A stretch of DNA of 64,000 bases from Thermothelomyces thermophilus ATCC 42464. Lineage: Eukaryota > Ascomycota > Sordariomycetes > Sordariales > Chaetomiaceae. The notes beneath the pieces are model-generated. The model was not told the DNA's origin. It did no database searches and saw only the letters and a list, made by a program, of their open reading frames with translations. The first letter of the stretch is position 1. Each line of letters starts with the position of its first letter. Both the position numbers and the translations under genes were made by a program. The DNA lies in the NCBI RefSeq assembly GCF_000226095.1, contig NC_016472.1:8432001-8496000 (forward strand), given 5' to 3'. Of the stretch, positions 1-11,838 are shown piece after piece.

Positions 1-1632
1 GCCAAGCGACTGAGGGCAAAGAGACACCTGCGACGCCTCGGGCCCATAAACGAGATTTCTGACGCGGGAAGCCCAGACCAATGGGGGAATGTGTGGCCGA
101 CGGCGCGGCTGCACGAATCCGGGGAACTCTTGGCTCGTGAGTTGCAGCCCGTTTCTTGGCAATGTCGGGTCAGCCCGACCTCTCCGCAACACCCCTCAGC
201 TGTCGTTCTCCAGATCCAGCTCATCAAGGTACCTGGTAGCTCTTTCAAAGTCATGATTGCTTATTTCAATTTCTTTTCTCACAAAACGAAAGCTGCAAGT
301 AGAACTAGCTTGTTCCAGGCAACTACGTAGGATCTCTAGGTTAAACCTCTCCTCTTATCCGACCAGTTACTGCTGTGCCTAGGTAGAAAGCGCAGACCAG
401 GCTCGACTCGAAATGACGAAATTCTCCCTTTCCACCCCGCTTTGCACCACAAGTACATGTAGTTAAACAAAACAGGCAGTCGCCATCCTAGCAACTTCTG
501 AAGTTGTCAGTAACAGTTTCCGCCTACCACGGTAGAGTCGGGAGGGACGCCAGAGTCATCCCGTGGTCGGTAGGTGCCCGGCCTGTGGAGAAACGGCAAA
601 CCAGTGTTTCCTTGTATCATATATGGTATGTACCTCAGCTTCGTCGGATCAACACCACAAAATAATCACGCCACAGAGCGCAAGAAATAGTGTGAAAGAT
701 AGCTTGCCTGAGATGCGTGGGAAAGATTAATATTCATCGTACAGTCCACACAAAGACATCACGCCCGAAAGTCTGGACCGAACCAGGCACGTCATCATCG
801 CTCACGCGGCATGTCCCGCAGCTGCAGGAACCATGATTGGCTGCCCACTTCAAGCTCACGCTGCGCTAGTGAGGGAGCTTGCCCCGCTGCGCATTTCCCC
901 GCAAGCTTTGAGGAAGTTCCGCCCGTCTCTCGTGCGATCAAGATTATTTCACCATTCTACAGACCATTCAACAGACAGACGACAATTAGTCGGGCCATAA
1001 TCATCCATCTTCTGGCCCCATTCGTGGTGGCTAACCCTTGGTCACGTAATGCTTCCGTCTCCTTAAAAATGCTGAGGTTGCGGAATTCGCATGCTCGCAT
1101 TGGTCTGCTACAGGACTCACGGAATCTGCCATTGCTTCTCACACACTACCAGAATAATATGTGTGTGTGTGTGTGTCTGTGTGCGTGCCATGACGCTTAA
1201 TGAAGTCAAGATCCGACGCAAGCCTGCGCTGGGCCTGGAAAGCTGTGGACACACAAGTTTGGAACAGATTACGCTACATGTACCAGTTATCAGTGTGTCT
1301 TTGCATTTAGTGAGCAGCGAAACAAGCAAGGTTGTGTCACCGGTGGCAAGTCCCGACGTTGAAGACGTTGCCTGGATGTGAGAGGAGCGCAACCACACGG
1401 ATATCCATCCATGAACCCTTCCTACCGGATATGTGCACAGGAAGCTGAAACAATCTCAGTGTGGGACAACATCAGGAGGTATTTTATTATACCTGGTACT
1501 GTACAGAAGAAGGAATCGGATTGTTCCGACCTAGGAGCCAGTCTATATTGCGAATATTATGCCCGTATGATACATTCTAAAGCACCCCTTTACGCAAGGT
1601 CACCCGACTCTAGATACGAGTGAGATCAGCTT
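1..1632. other. gene-free stretch at left edge
   Basis: No reading frame here resembles a known protein, and the open frames are short. The region lies downstream of mcd4 and ends at the mcd4 stop codon. The only clear structure is a GT dinucleotide repeat around 1161-1187. Parts of a gene lying mostly to the left of the window cannot be excluded. Confidence 0.6.
1160..1187. repeat. GT microsatellite
   Basis: Eight or so uninterrupted GT units, then a slightly degenerate tail. It lies in the gene-free left part of the window. Confidence 0.9.
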
Positions 1633-4600
1633 CTATTCCCCACCGGCACCGTTCTCATCAGTCCTCTTCAGCAGCACCTCGGCGACCGCCCCCTCGCAAA
1701 CTGCCCGAGTTACGTCCTCTTCCACCTCAACCCCAGCAATGAACAAGGCGCTCACGCCCTCGAGTGCTGCGACAAAGACGCACAATAAGCTGGCAATCAC
1801 AAAGTGACTGATGGTGGACCCAATCTCGAGCCACGAGCCCTCGTCCTTGACCACCCAAAAAAAGTACAGCGTCAGAATGTCGCTGATGGCCATGACCACC
1901 ATGAACAGCGCAGAAGGCGCGACGCCCAGCCGCTTGTTCAGGATGCCAAGATTGGCCGAAATGAGAGCGAATGGGATCATCAGCTTGAGGATAAGCATGG
2001 CGCCTTGCGAGAAGGGGTCGAAGATGGGGATCAGCCGGGAAACGCTGTCAAGGCTGAAGGAGGAGACAGAGGCCACATTGCCCGTGCTGAAGAAGGCCGA
2101 CTGGAAGAGGACAAAGAAGAAGAGTGCGACGCGCGCGTCGCGAAGCGTGAGCGGCCGGAAGGGCGAGGGGAGCGCCCGATTAGTCTCGGGTGTTTGAGAT
2201 CTTGCGGATGTCGCACCGTTCGCTTCGGCGTGTGTTGTTGTGCCGTCAGGAGCGGGAGATGGGTGAGCTAGAGAAGAAAACTTGTAGACGGCATGCTCTA
2301 GTCGGACCCAGCTAACCAGGACGGCTGAGAAGGCCACGTAGAAGAGTCCTTCGTAGGAGATGGCCAGGATAACAAAGGTGGGGGCACAGGTCAGGAAAAT
2401 AACCAGTATCCTGTGGAGGTAGTGGCTGTTGGGCTGTGCGCGGTGAGCCAACGGCATCAAGAATGATGATACTGTAACTGGTCAGTAGAGTCACTAGGAT
2501 TGGGAGAGCATGCAAGAAACCTACCAAGCACCGCCCAACCGAGTATCTGGTTGCCACGGGGAAGTCCTTGCTTGGCTCGCAAAGACAGGGCGCTCGAACG
2601 GGTCACCACGATGGAAAGAATCGTCAGGCCGATTTGGATGCCCACGAGAGTCCTCGAGACATGCCTCCTCGGAGCCGATGGTTTGTCAGACCAAGCAAAG
2701 TCTGAGAGAACAAAGTCTTCCAGAACCAGGTACAAAATGCCGACAACAACCATTAAAATGCCTCCGATCATTCTGTGTGATATTGTTAGCTTAGTCCACA
2801 CATAGGTTTGTAGTAGGGCAACAGACATCATGTTGACGTCCTCGGATGTCATGGCGGCTGGAAGGAGCGTGAAGGTGCTCATGGCGATGCACGACAGGAA
2901 CCAGGTGATGGACAGGGCGGCGTGCTCTTGCAAGAAGGCGAAGCCATATGCAGCGGGCCAGAAAGCGCCGATGACAAAGAGTATGGTCAGAATCTCGCGA
3001 TGGATATAACCCAGAGCCTACGCTGTAAGTCGGCACGGCATGCTCAGGGTGTCAATGTACTTTTAGGGGCATAGATAGACTTACCAGAGATTCAATGATT
3101 CCGACATAGACGGCACAGTTGAGGACCAAAGAGGCAAGACTGCCTCCGGACTGGATATGACCAAACAGCTCCTTGCGGCCTTCCACCAGGCTCTCCCGTC
3201 GCGCATACACTTCCTCCCAGAAAAACACAGGAAAGAATGCATATGCGTAGTAGGTCAGCGGCGACTTGGAGATAACAAACGAGGCGTAGAGCGCCGTCAA
3301 AGCGGAGGTTGAAGCAACAATCCCGGCAAGAGTCCTGGAGGGCTGGACACGGCTGTGCAGCACATGAAGATCGATGACAGTGGTGAGGGCATATGCCACC
3401 CAGCCCAAGTAGCCCACTGTGATGAGAGCCCTCAAGAATAGCCAATCATAAGTCTGCAGGTACCGGAGGCCGCCGAGGCCGACCTTCATAAGAGCCGCTG
3501 ACTCTTCAATGGCTTCCTCGTAGCTGCCGACGTCAATGAGTTGCCGGATGTGCGCCACCCGGCTTTCCGCGTCCAGGCCTTCGGCGCTCAGGGGGCCGTA
3601 TGGCCGGTATCTTAGCTCTGTTGCCTTCTTCTTCTCTTCCTTGACGCGGTATTGCTCGAGAACCCCCTGCGTGTTCACCAGCGACGCCTCGGCCTTTTCC
3701 TTCAGACCAGCTGTCAGAAAAGAGAGAGGCAGCTCGCCCACCGAGTTCGCCGGGAACTCCGCACCAATGAGGTAGGCCATGAGCGCGGCCACATCAGCCT
3801 GGGAAACATCATGTCGCCTAACATGATCCAGATGCCAGTCGGAAGAGTACTCATCATGTCCCGGTGCGACTTCTCCGGGGTAGAGTTGAGGCTTGGCAAT
3901 CCCTGCCCCCCAGGCGATCAGAGGAGTTCGGGTATTGTCAGGATGGCCGTCTCCGTGGCTGCCCCAGTCACTCATGCCGTGGTCAGCAGTAAAGATGAAG
4001 GCGGTCCGGTCGTCGCCATAGAAATCCTTCATCAATTCGGCAACCTCCTGGACTCCCTTGTCGACCACTTTGATGTTGTGGAGGTACTCTTTCGAATAAG
4101 GCCGATGCGAGTGCCCGGTTGTGTCCAGCCCCAGCAAGTGAAGGAAGAAAACAATCTTGTCCTGCCTCAGCGCGTCGTTGAGCGCCTTATCCGTCCGCGC
4201 CTTGGCAAAGAAGTCCTTCACGTGGTCGAACACCCACAGGTCCAGTACGAGGGCATCAGACGAGAAGTCCTCCAGCTCGGCCCCGTACGTGAAGGCGTCC
4301 ACCCTGCCGGGAACAGCGCCATGTTGAAACATGGGCAGGATGTCGGGGCTCCCCCAACTCCATGTGTGCCGACTGCGGTTGAACACACTGTCGAAGTTGA
4401 CGGGATTCAGTTTCCAGCCGGTGGTGACAGCCGAGACATCCTCGTAGAGGCCAGCAATGAGAGCCACATGTCCGGGTCGCGATTCGGTCGGCACACGCGT
4501 ATGCGAGACACCAAAGGTGCCCTCTTGCAGCACTTTGGAGCGCAGAAACGGGGCAAGCGGCCTCGGCACAAGATCATCATCGTTCTCGGGGTAAGGTTCA

Positions 4601-4883
4601 GGGTGGAACTGAAACGCTTTATCGGCTCGCAATCCGTCTCCTGTGCATGGATCGGTCAGCAATTGACTCCGTCTGCGAGCGCACAAGGGCTTTTGCTCCA
4701 CGGACCTACGAAGAGCACCAGGCGGTCTGCGGGCGGACGAGTCGATGGTGCCCTTTCGACTTGGAACAGGCGCATGCCCGACACGATCGGGCTAACGAAG
4801 TAGATGTCAAAGATGGAATATATATACACGAGGTGGAAAAGAACGGCGATTGCCAAGAATCGAAATCGCGGAAACGACGCCAT
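1633..4883 (-). CDS. mcd4: GPI ethanolamine phosphate transferase 1 (Mcd4)
   Basis: Adds ethanolamine phosphate to the first mannose of the GPI anchor precursor in the ER membrane. Five exons read 4883-4706, 4640-3085, 3017-2827, 2772-2525 and 2471-1633 on the minus strand, joined by introns of 54-67 nt, and give 1003 residues, close to the usual Mcd4 length. The N-terminus is a signal anchor followed by FDIYFVSPIVSGM. The lumenal phosphodiesterase-type domain shows VGDGLRADK (restored exactly by splicing intron 1), VPTESRPGH, LLGLDTTGHSHRP and TADHGMSDWGSHGDGH, which carry the metal-binding Asp and His residues of the alkaline phosphatase superfamily. The C-terminal half is hydrophobic with many membrane segments, as in the PigN family. 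It is divergent to cdc27 across 580 bp. Assignment is firm; exact exon ends come from phase and family alignment from memory. Confidence 0.95.
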
Positions 4884-5463
4884 CTTCTTTTTTTTGGCCC
4901 AGCGCGCTGCGCCGCGCCGGAACTACGCCGGCGACAAGAAGTTGAGGCGAGGGTGCGGTGGAACGGGAGCAGTGTGCACAAGAAACGAGCTGAATTAGAT
5001 CGGCAAGACGGCAGGTATGAAGCAAGTCATGGCGCGACCGTGAGGCGAAGGACCGTGGGAGGTGTTCGTGGCACCTTTGGAACGGAAGTAAGCGTCGCGA
5101 TGCAAGATTGCAGTGGGGTGTTGATTTTGGCCCGCCGGGCACCTTGAAGGTCCGTCGAAGCTTTCGTTGGCTCCGTCGCGTCCTGGTCCAGGCCCCCAAT
5201 TTTTGGGGCGAGCGAATCACCGAGCCGGCGTTCGACACAGGGGTTACAGGGGCCTGCAGCCACTTCGGTCCGCGGCTGCAAGGGGGGCCCCATTCGTCTC
5301 TCAGCAGCGAAACGTGACTTCGCGCTACGACGCCATCGGCTCTTTTAATTGGTTTCTGGGTCGCGCGTCGCGACTTGTTCTTATTACTCCGTAGCGCCGA
5401 TCGCAAACCACATCGACCTCGAGGCTTTGCACGGCCGAATCCTGCAAATCTCGCAAACTCACA
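4884..5463. promoter_or_regulatory. divergent promoter region mcd4 / cdc27
   Basis: 580 bp between two divergent start codons, so it must hold both promoters. It is GC-rich and contains several CpG-rich words, including one TCGCGT at 5176-5181, which resembles an MBF-type site, and a short inverted repeat CCCCAA/TTGGGG at 5194-5208. No TATA box is obvious. Functional sites are not established by the sequence alone. Confidence 0.5.
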
Positions 5464-7072
5464 ATGGATAGCTACAACAAGTTCTTGGCCGAGAATGTCC
5501 TCACCGAAGATAAAGTGGTACGAGCTTTTCCATCCCTAGACGCGCATCCACGGCGGCCCTCGATTGACATCAGTTCCTCTTACCCAGATAACTTATCGGT
5601 TGCTGAGCCGGGCGCTCAAGGTTCATGTCAACACAGCAAAACAGTATGTGTGGGCACTCAGTTTGAAAGCCAGATAAAAGACTAACACTCTCAGGATGCT
5701 TTACGAGTTCCACCGGAACCAGAATGCGAAACGTCCTGGTGCCGTGCATGCCACGTATTTGATCTACGGAACCAAGAGAGCTCCTGACAAGGCGCCGGCA
5801 TCGCAGCATGGGAACGATGGCGATGTCGAGATGGCAAGCTCGGCACCCGAGATTGAATCGTTCGCCGAGGTCGTCCCTACTCTCACCCTTTCGCTAGTGC
5901 CGGAAGGGCAACTCAGAGGTTGGTAGTCAGCGTCGAATATGCAGCACTTCGGCTCACTAGATTCAAGAAACCCTTGCGGAATATGAACAAGTCAGCTCGA
6001 TACACATCTACAGCGTCGGACCGCATCCGACAAAGGTCAGACAGAAACCCTCGCACAACATTTTGAGATGATTAATACCTAACCATATCGCAGGACATGG
6101 CTCTGCTCGTCGATGCAGCAAACCAAGTACTTAGCCTGAGCTCGGGCGACGACTTGAAGAGTCTCGTTCCCATCACCAACCCTAAGGTGCGACGTAGAGA
6201 GCGACAGGGGCCCGGGTTTAGTGCTGCGGCTGCTGCTGCGAGGACGCAGGCCCAAGCGAAGCTCACGTCGTCAAACGCTGCGCAGCCAAAGGCCCCAGAA
6301 AGGGTCAAGGAAGTTTCAAAACCTGCTCCACCCGCTCAGGAGACGACTGACAAAGGTTCTTCTTTGGGGCCGACGAAAAAGCCCGCCCCATCGTTGAAGC
6401 GTGGCCCAAGTTCCGGTATCATGCAAGCCTTCTCCAAAGCGACGGCAAAAGCAGCCAAAGTTAAGAAGGAAGCAAATACACCACAGGCCACAGCGCCGGA
6501 CAGTGAGGAGCCGAGCGCGCAGCCACTGTCCGACGATGGCGAGGACGACGATGAGTTGCCACAGCCGAAACCGCGCAGCGGATCAGCCTTCAAAACCAAG
6601 AAGCAGAGGGAAGAGGAGCTGAGACGGATGATGGAGGAAGAGGACGAGGAAGAAGAGGCGTCAGATAAGGCAGAAACACCCGAGGAAGAGCCCGTGGAGG
6701 AGGTAATGGAGGAAGAACCCCAGGCGCCGGAGCCTGAGCCTGTGAAGGAGGAGGAGACGGAAGTTGTTGCTGTTTCTGCCAACGGTCGGCGGCGGGGCAA
6801 AAGACGGGTTATGCGTAAGAAACAGATCATGGATGACCAGGGGTATCTTGGTAGGTCGCACGAATACCTGTTCTGCTCCTCCTTTCAACTTGCTAATTTC
6901 TATAACAGTCACTATTCAGGAGCCTGGTTGGGAGTCCTTCTCAGAGGATGAGGCGCCCCCGGCTGCGAAACCGAAGACAACGAGCTCGGCTCCCTCAATG
7001 CAGACAGCAAAGCCAAAGAAGTCTGGTCAGAAAGGCCAAGGCAGTATCATGTCATTTTTCTCCAAAAAATAA
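5464..7072 (+). CDS. cdc27: DNA polymerase delta subunit 3 (Cdc27/Pol32)
   Basis: Accessory subunit of the replicative DNA polymerase delta, acting in the nucleus and linking the polymerase to PCNA. Six exons (5464-5517, 5588-5643, 5695-5918, 5968-6035, 6094-6850, 6909-7072) give 440 residues. The N-terminal third has the conserved winged-helix-like part (ITYRLLSRALKVHVNTAKQ, then MLYEFHRNQN). The middle is acidic and Lys/Glu-rich and probably disordered. The extreme C-terminus reads QGSIMSFFSKK, a canonical PIP box (Q-x-x-I-x-x-F-F) for PCNA binding, which makes the call secure. The third intron must use the AAG acceptor at 5965-5967, because the closer TAG acceptor at 5958-5960 puts the next exon out of frame. 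Overall exon structure is well supported by frame and phase. Confidence 0.9.
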
Positions 7073-7854
7073 CGAAGTTGGCGAGTAGAGGGCATTCGGG
7101 CTAGCTGATAGCGTCTTGTCACGAGTTGAAGAAAAACAAAGGTCATGTCTCGTTTTCCCCTTCCTCTTTGGATCCCTTCGCACTCAGCTGTTTCTTTGAA
7201 TTGTCCAATGTTTCGTGATGTCGAAGGCCGAACCAATGGAAGTTACAGGCCAAGGTCCTTAAAAGGGATAATATTGAGCTTGTGCGCTTCGTGCTGCCTG
7301 TATAAGGCAATGAACTGCGGAGTTACATACTGTGCAATACCGTAGCGTAGCGTACAATACACGAAGAGAATGGGCTGAGCTGCAGCACATCCCCCGGATT
7401 TTGATAGTCAGGGGTCCATGTGCACTAACTAACTACACTAGTGAGTTCCCCGCCCTGCACTAGGTACTGGTGTAATCCGTATGTAAGGTACTGCACACTA
7501 GGTATATAGTTAGTAATCCGTACTTCCAAACGGCTGTAACACGACCCCACAGCACATCGGCTCACCAGGCCAACAATGGCAGGGCGCTAACACATGCAAC
7601 ATCCAGTCCCACGACCAACTTGAACTTGCTTTTGTAGGTTACCGGGAGATCCAATCTAGGGTTCACCCTTTATCCCCGCTCGTCGGTCAAATTGTACGAG
7701 ACACGATTGACAGGGATGGGGATGATCTACTGAAGCTTCAGAGCCTCCCGGCCGCCACGGTGCTTCCTCTCCTCCCCGTCCTCCTCTCCGTCGTTTCGAA
7801 CTCCCGCTGCTTGCTCTCGTAGGTGCAGCTGCAAGCGCACAGCCTCCGGCAATA
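7073..7854. other. spacer between cdc27 and the GH125 gene
   Basis: 782 bp holding the cdc27 3' end and the promoter of the downstream gene, both transcribed rightward. It is AT-richer than the genes and repeats the word TAATCCGTA near 7472 and 7513. I see no gene in it. Confidence 0.6.
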
Positions 7855-9759
7855 ATGCATCATCTCCCGTGGTACGCGTTTGTCGTGCCGCTGCTGGTGC
7901 CCGCGGCCGCTCAAGGCTTCAACGGTGGCCAACAACGATTGACGGACACGGGCGACAAGGAAGCTTGTCCCAACTACGCCAACTATGCTACATTTCCTCA
8001 GTGAGTGGCATTCTCTACCGTCCCGACAAGGTCGCCTTTGTTCGTTCTAAGCTAACGACCGCAAAAGCCCCCCTCTGAGCGAAGGGCCCCTCAAACTTCC
8101 CTTCCAGCGGCCGAATCCCGACTGCAGGACCTTCCAGTCAGACGCTATCGAGCAGGTCATCAACGACATCACCTCGCGGATGAAGGACCCCGATCTCGCC
8201 AGGCTGTTCGAAAATGCATTCCCCTCTACTACCGATACGACGGTTAAGTTCCACACGGACGGGAAAGACGAGAAGATCAAACAGAAGCTGCGCCGCCGGA
8301 GGGAAGAGAACGCTTGGGTGGACGATGGCGAGTGGGAAGGGCCCCAGTCCTTCATCATCACCGGAGATATTCTGGCTGAGTGGCTCCGGGACAGCGCCAA
8401 CCAGCTGAAGCCATACCAGGCCCTGGCAAAGAAGGACCCGGCCATATTCAACCTGATCCTGGGCGCCATCAACACGCAAAGCGAATACGTGATCCAGTCG
8501 CCCTACTGCAACGCGTTCCAGCCGCCCCCCATCTCGGGGCTGCCGGTGAGCTACAACGGTCAGGACGACGCCGTCCATCCCATCTACGAGCCCAGCTTCG
8601 TCTTCGAATGCAAGTACGAGCTCGACTCGCTCGCCCACTTTCTCGCCCTGGGCAACGAGTTCCACCGCCACACGGGCAGCCGGGCCTTTCTCAACTCCCG
8701 CTGGTACAAGGCCGTCAACACTATCCTCTCGGTTCTCAGCGCCCAGAGCGAGAGCACTTTTGACCCGGAGACGGGTAGCTACCAGCACAACATGTACACC
8801 TTCCAGCGGAACACCAACACGGGCACCGAAACCCTCAGCCTCAAGGGCATCGGCAACCCGCTGAACAACGGCACCGGCCTGGTCCGCTCGGCCTTCCGCC
8901 CCAGCGACGACGCGACCATCTTCGGCTTCTTCATACCGGCCAACGCGCAGATGGCCGTCGAGCTGGGGCGCACGGCCGCCATCCTCCGAGGCTCGGCCGC
9001 CGACGCGAAGCTGGCCGAGACGCTCGAGGACTGGAGCAAGCGCATCACGGAGGGCATCTGGGAGCACGGCGTTGTCAGCCACCGCAAGTACGGCGACGTG
9101 TTCGCGTACGAGGTCGACGGCTACGGCAGCGCCCTGCTCATGGACGACGCCAACTACCCGAGCCTGCTGGCCCTGCCGCTGATGGGGTTCGTGAGCGCCG
9201 ACGACCCGGTCTACCGGAACACGAGGCGCATGCTGCTGGAGAAGACGGGGAACCCGTACTTCTTGACAGGGAAGGAGTTTCGCGGTATTGGCGGTACGTT
9301 ACCTTCTTCCCCCGTCTGCCGGACTCGGTTTCTTATCCTCCGGGTTGAAGGAGGGACGCTTGTGTTTGTGGGCTTGACGAATGGCTGACCAAAATCGTCA
9401 TCTATAAAGGGCCCCATATTGGCCTGTCAAACGCGTGGCCCATGAGCCTTCTCGTGCAGGCGCAGACGTCGAACGACGATGAAGAGATCATGGGATGCCT
9501 GCAGCTGGTGCTCGAGTCGAGCAAGCTGGGGTTGATTCATGAGAGCGTCAACGTGAACTTAGCTCAGTCGTACACACGTAAGTCGCCCAAAAAGTCCTTT
9601 TTGGCAAAAGAATGATCTCCTGCGATTACGGTGCTGATGTGAATCAACGTAGGGAGCTGGTTTGCCTGGGCGAACGGAGTGTTTGCCGAGACCATATTGA
9701 ATTTGGCCAAGCGAAAACCTCACCTAATATTTGAGGATGCGAGATTGTTTGAGTTATAG
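7855..9759 (+). CDS. secreted GH125 exo-alpha-1,6-mannosidase
   Basis: Predicted to remove non-reducing alpha-1,6-linked mannose, the known activity of glycoside hydrolase family 125 (formerly DUF1237). Four exons (7855-8000, 8068-9293, 9410-9577, 9653-9759) give 548 residues. The chosen ATG begins a clear signal peptide (MHHLPWYAFVVPLLVPAAAQ), so the enzyme probably enters the secretory pathway. Family blocks seen are NPDCRTFQSDAIEQVI, ITGDILAEWLRDSANQ, LMDDANYPSLLALPLMG, GPHIGLSNAWPMSL and LIHESVN followed by SWFAWANGVF. By comparison with studied GH125 enzymes the acidic residues in the DDAN and HESVN blocks are the likely acid and base, which is inference. No membrane anchor is seen. It could act on fungal mannan or N-glycans inside the secretory path rather than outside the cell. 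Confidence 0.92.
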
Positions 9760-10897
9760 TCGAGTTCCATAATACAGTTCTTTTTGCAGTCTCTTTTCCT
9801 CTCGTTGGACTTCAAGGTCCGTATGTCCGTTACTAGTCTGCTAAGGACGCAGTCAATATGTCAGCGGCCAGCTCCGGCTGTATTTTTCCTTTTTTTTCTT
9901 TCACTTTTTTGGCAGGGGGGTTCTCGGTCATTTGTTGTGGCGTGGCGCGTGGGACTTCTTCACAGCGGTTGATTGCAGTTAACGGTTGCTGTTACAGGAT
10001 TTGACTGTCTGTGGGTCAGATCTGACTGACCCACTAATAGGGACGACGAGCCAGGGTCAACATGTATTTAGACAGCTTCTCTAAGTGCCTCTGGCACTTA
10101 GAAGAATCAACGCTTTCATCACCTACTTCTGCAGACCCTACCAGTTGGTCCAGGAGTGCCGCCCACGGCGCGAATACCGCTGTGGTGTCGTACCTGTTTG
10201 CAGCCTTTCTGAGCTGTACTGATTTGCAGCCACCGAGCTGTAGCAGTTGCCATGATGTATTTGCCCGCTGAATTTGACCCGGTTGAGCTTGGTAGAGGCC
10301 CAACTCGGGAGTTAGGTGCGTTGTATTGTGTCTAGGGCTCGCCCCTCGTGTCAGCTTCCCATCACGTTGAGTTTGATGGGTTTTGCCTCTGAGGTTTCGG
10401 CTCGGGTTTGTTCCTTGTTCTTTACGAGTCAGTCAAAAGCTATAATCGCATAATGCTACCAGTTCATAACTACTGGTCCTCGGGATTGATTTGTTTCCAG
10501 GAATCTTGCGCCTGATCAGGCCTTGGTTACGGAGATGCCTGAGATAACGTTGTCAGCAAACGCTCAGAACACGTCGGCGCATGTTCTCCTACTAGCCGGC
10601 GAGAAGGTTAATATGTGCAGAAGCTCATTCTCAAACCATACTTGAAGAACCATGAGGAGAAGCGGTGTGCCCTCAAAACCAACTTTATAAATCAAGGACT
10701 GTCAATTGACTCTTTCGCTTTCGACATATGATTCCTCTAGTACATTCCGTTCTTCCCATGTAAGAGTGCCTTCAGACGCATCTAATAAAGATAACCCACC
10801 ACTAAGAACCCCAACGCCATGGCCTGCTTGCTCTAGCTGCCTCTCATATACCATGTTCTTCCCCGTCACATGCCACTTTTAGCGTGTCTCTCACGCC
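9760..10897. other. convergent spacer
   Basis: 1.1 kb between the 3' ends of the GH125 and FSH hydrolase genes. It holds a perfect 10-bp-arm hairpin at 10080-10102 and T-rich stretches, but no frame I can assign to a protein. Confidence 0.6.
10080..10102. repeat. perfect inverted repeat, 10-bp arms
   Basis: TCTAAGTGCC and GGCACTTAGA flank a TCT loop. It would form a tight hairpin on either strand. It is not followed by a T run, and it lies about 320 bp past the GH125 stop, so a role in transcript end formation is only a guess. Confidence 0.8.
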
Positions 10898-11838
10898 CTA
10901 CTGTATCTGCTTGACTAATTCGATGATCAGATTCGCAATGGTTTGCGACACCACCGTCGATCTGGGGATCTCATGACCACCGCCGTGGTCATACTCCCTC
11001 CGGTTTGAGCAGAAGCCCGCCAACTGACACGCGGCTGGGAATCGCGGGTCCTTGGCACCCCAGATATGCACAGTGGGCATTCTGATAAGCAGGTCCTCGG
11101 GCAAGTTCGATAGGTCCAACCCAAACACGTTGCTCTCCTTGGGCATTTCGGCGTTTGCTGGGTCATGCACCATTCCCGTCAAATTGTCCCAGGTGGTCGC
11201 ATGGCCGGGCTTGATATCATCATGGCGCTCCGCCATACGCGCGAGAGCCTGGGTCCTGTTCTTTAGCAGGTCGCCCGTCTTCTGATTAATTTCCTTGGCC
11301 TCCTCCGACACCTCAATACCCAAGTACTCCAGGACCGAGAGGGGGATGCCGCCGCAGATGAAGACGGCTGACTTGAAGGGGAGGGGGGTATTGGGTGTCT
11401 TGCGGGTGTGGAAGAGGATATAGCTGGCAATGAGCGAGCAGCCTTGAGAGAAACCCATGAGTATGTCGTAGGGGCCATGCTTCTCGAGATGCTCGTCGAG
11501 AACCTCGAGAGCATTGCGTATGTTGTCTACTGTCGGGGTTTGCCACCAACCGAGGTGATCGGACTTGAAAAAGATATCTGTTGCGGGGGCCGGGTTGGTA
11601 CGGTGTGGCGCGTCGAGGAATTCAAAGACGAAGGCATCAGGAAGCTTGGAGCGAAATGCGGCTGAAATGACTTGTCAGGAAGCCGAGCACAATCAAAGGG
11701 CAGCAAGGTCGAATTGCCAACCCACCGCACGGAGTTGGGACAAAATGAGTGCTCACCTGTCTGAGATTGGAAAATTCGGCCACTTGTGCCCATGCCGTGG
11801 AGGCCGAGAACCTTGATTACGTTGGACTCCCCTGCCAT
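10898..11838 (-). CDS. FSH-family serine hydrolase (alpha/beta hydrolase)
   Basis: Member of the Fsh1/OVCA2 serine hydrolase family; substrates of most members are unknown, probably small esters. Two exons on the minus strand (11838-11757 and 11661-10898) give 281 residues. The N-terminus VLGLHGMGTSGRIF provides the oxyanion-hole loop. The nucleophile elbow is GFSQG (Ser catalytic), the acid probably lies in WGAKDPRFP and the catalytic His in GGGHEIPRS. No signal peptide or membrane segment is visible, so the protein is probably cytosolic. In some fungi similar enzymes sit in secondary-metabolite clusters, but nothing around this gene suggests a cluster. The family call is firm and the biological role is unknown. 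Confidence 0.88.

Noticed and set aside
811-1200. A 129-codon open frame in the left gene-free region
   Set aside because: It runs into the GT microsatellite, has a composition typical of noncoding DNA and shows no domain.
3652-4803. A 383-codon plus-strand open frame opposite mcd4
   Set aside because: It is antisense to the catalytic exon of mcd4 and has no recognisable domain.
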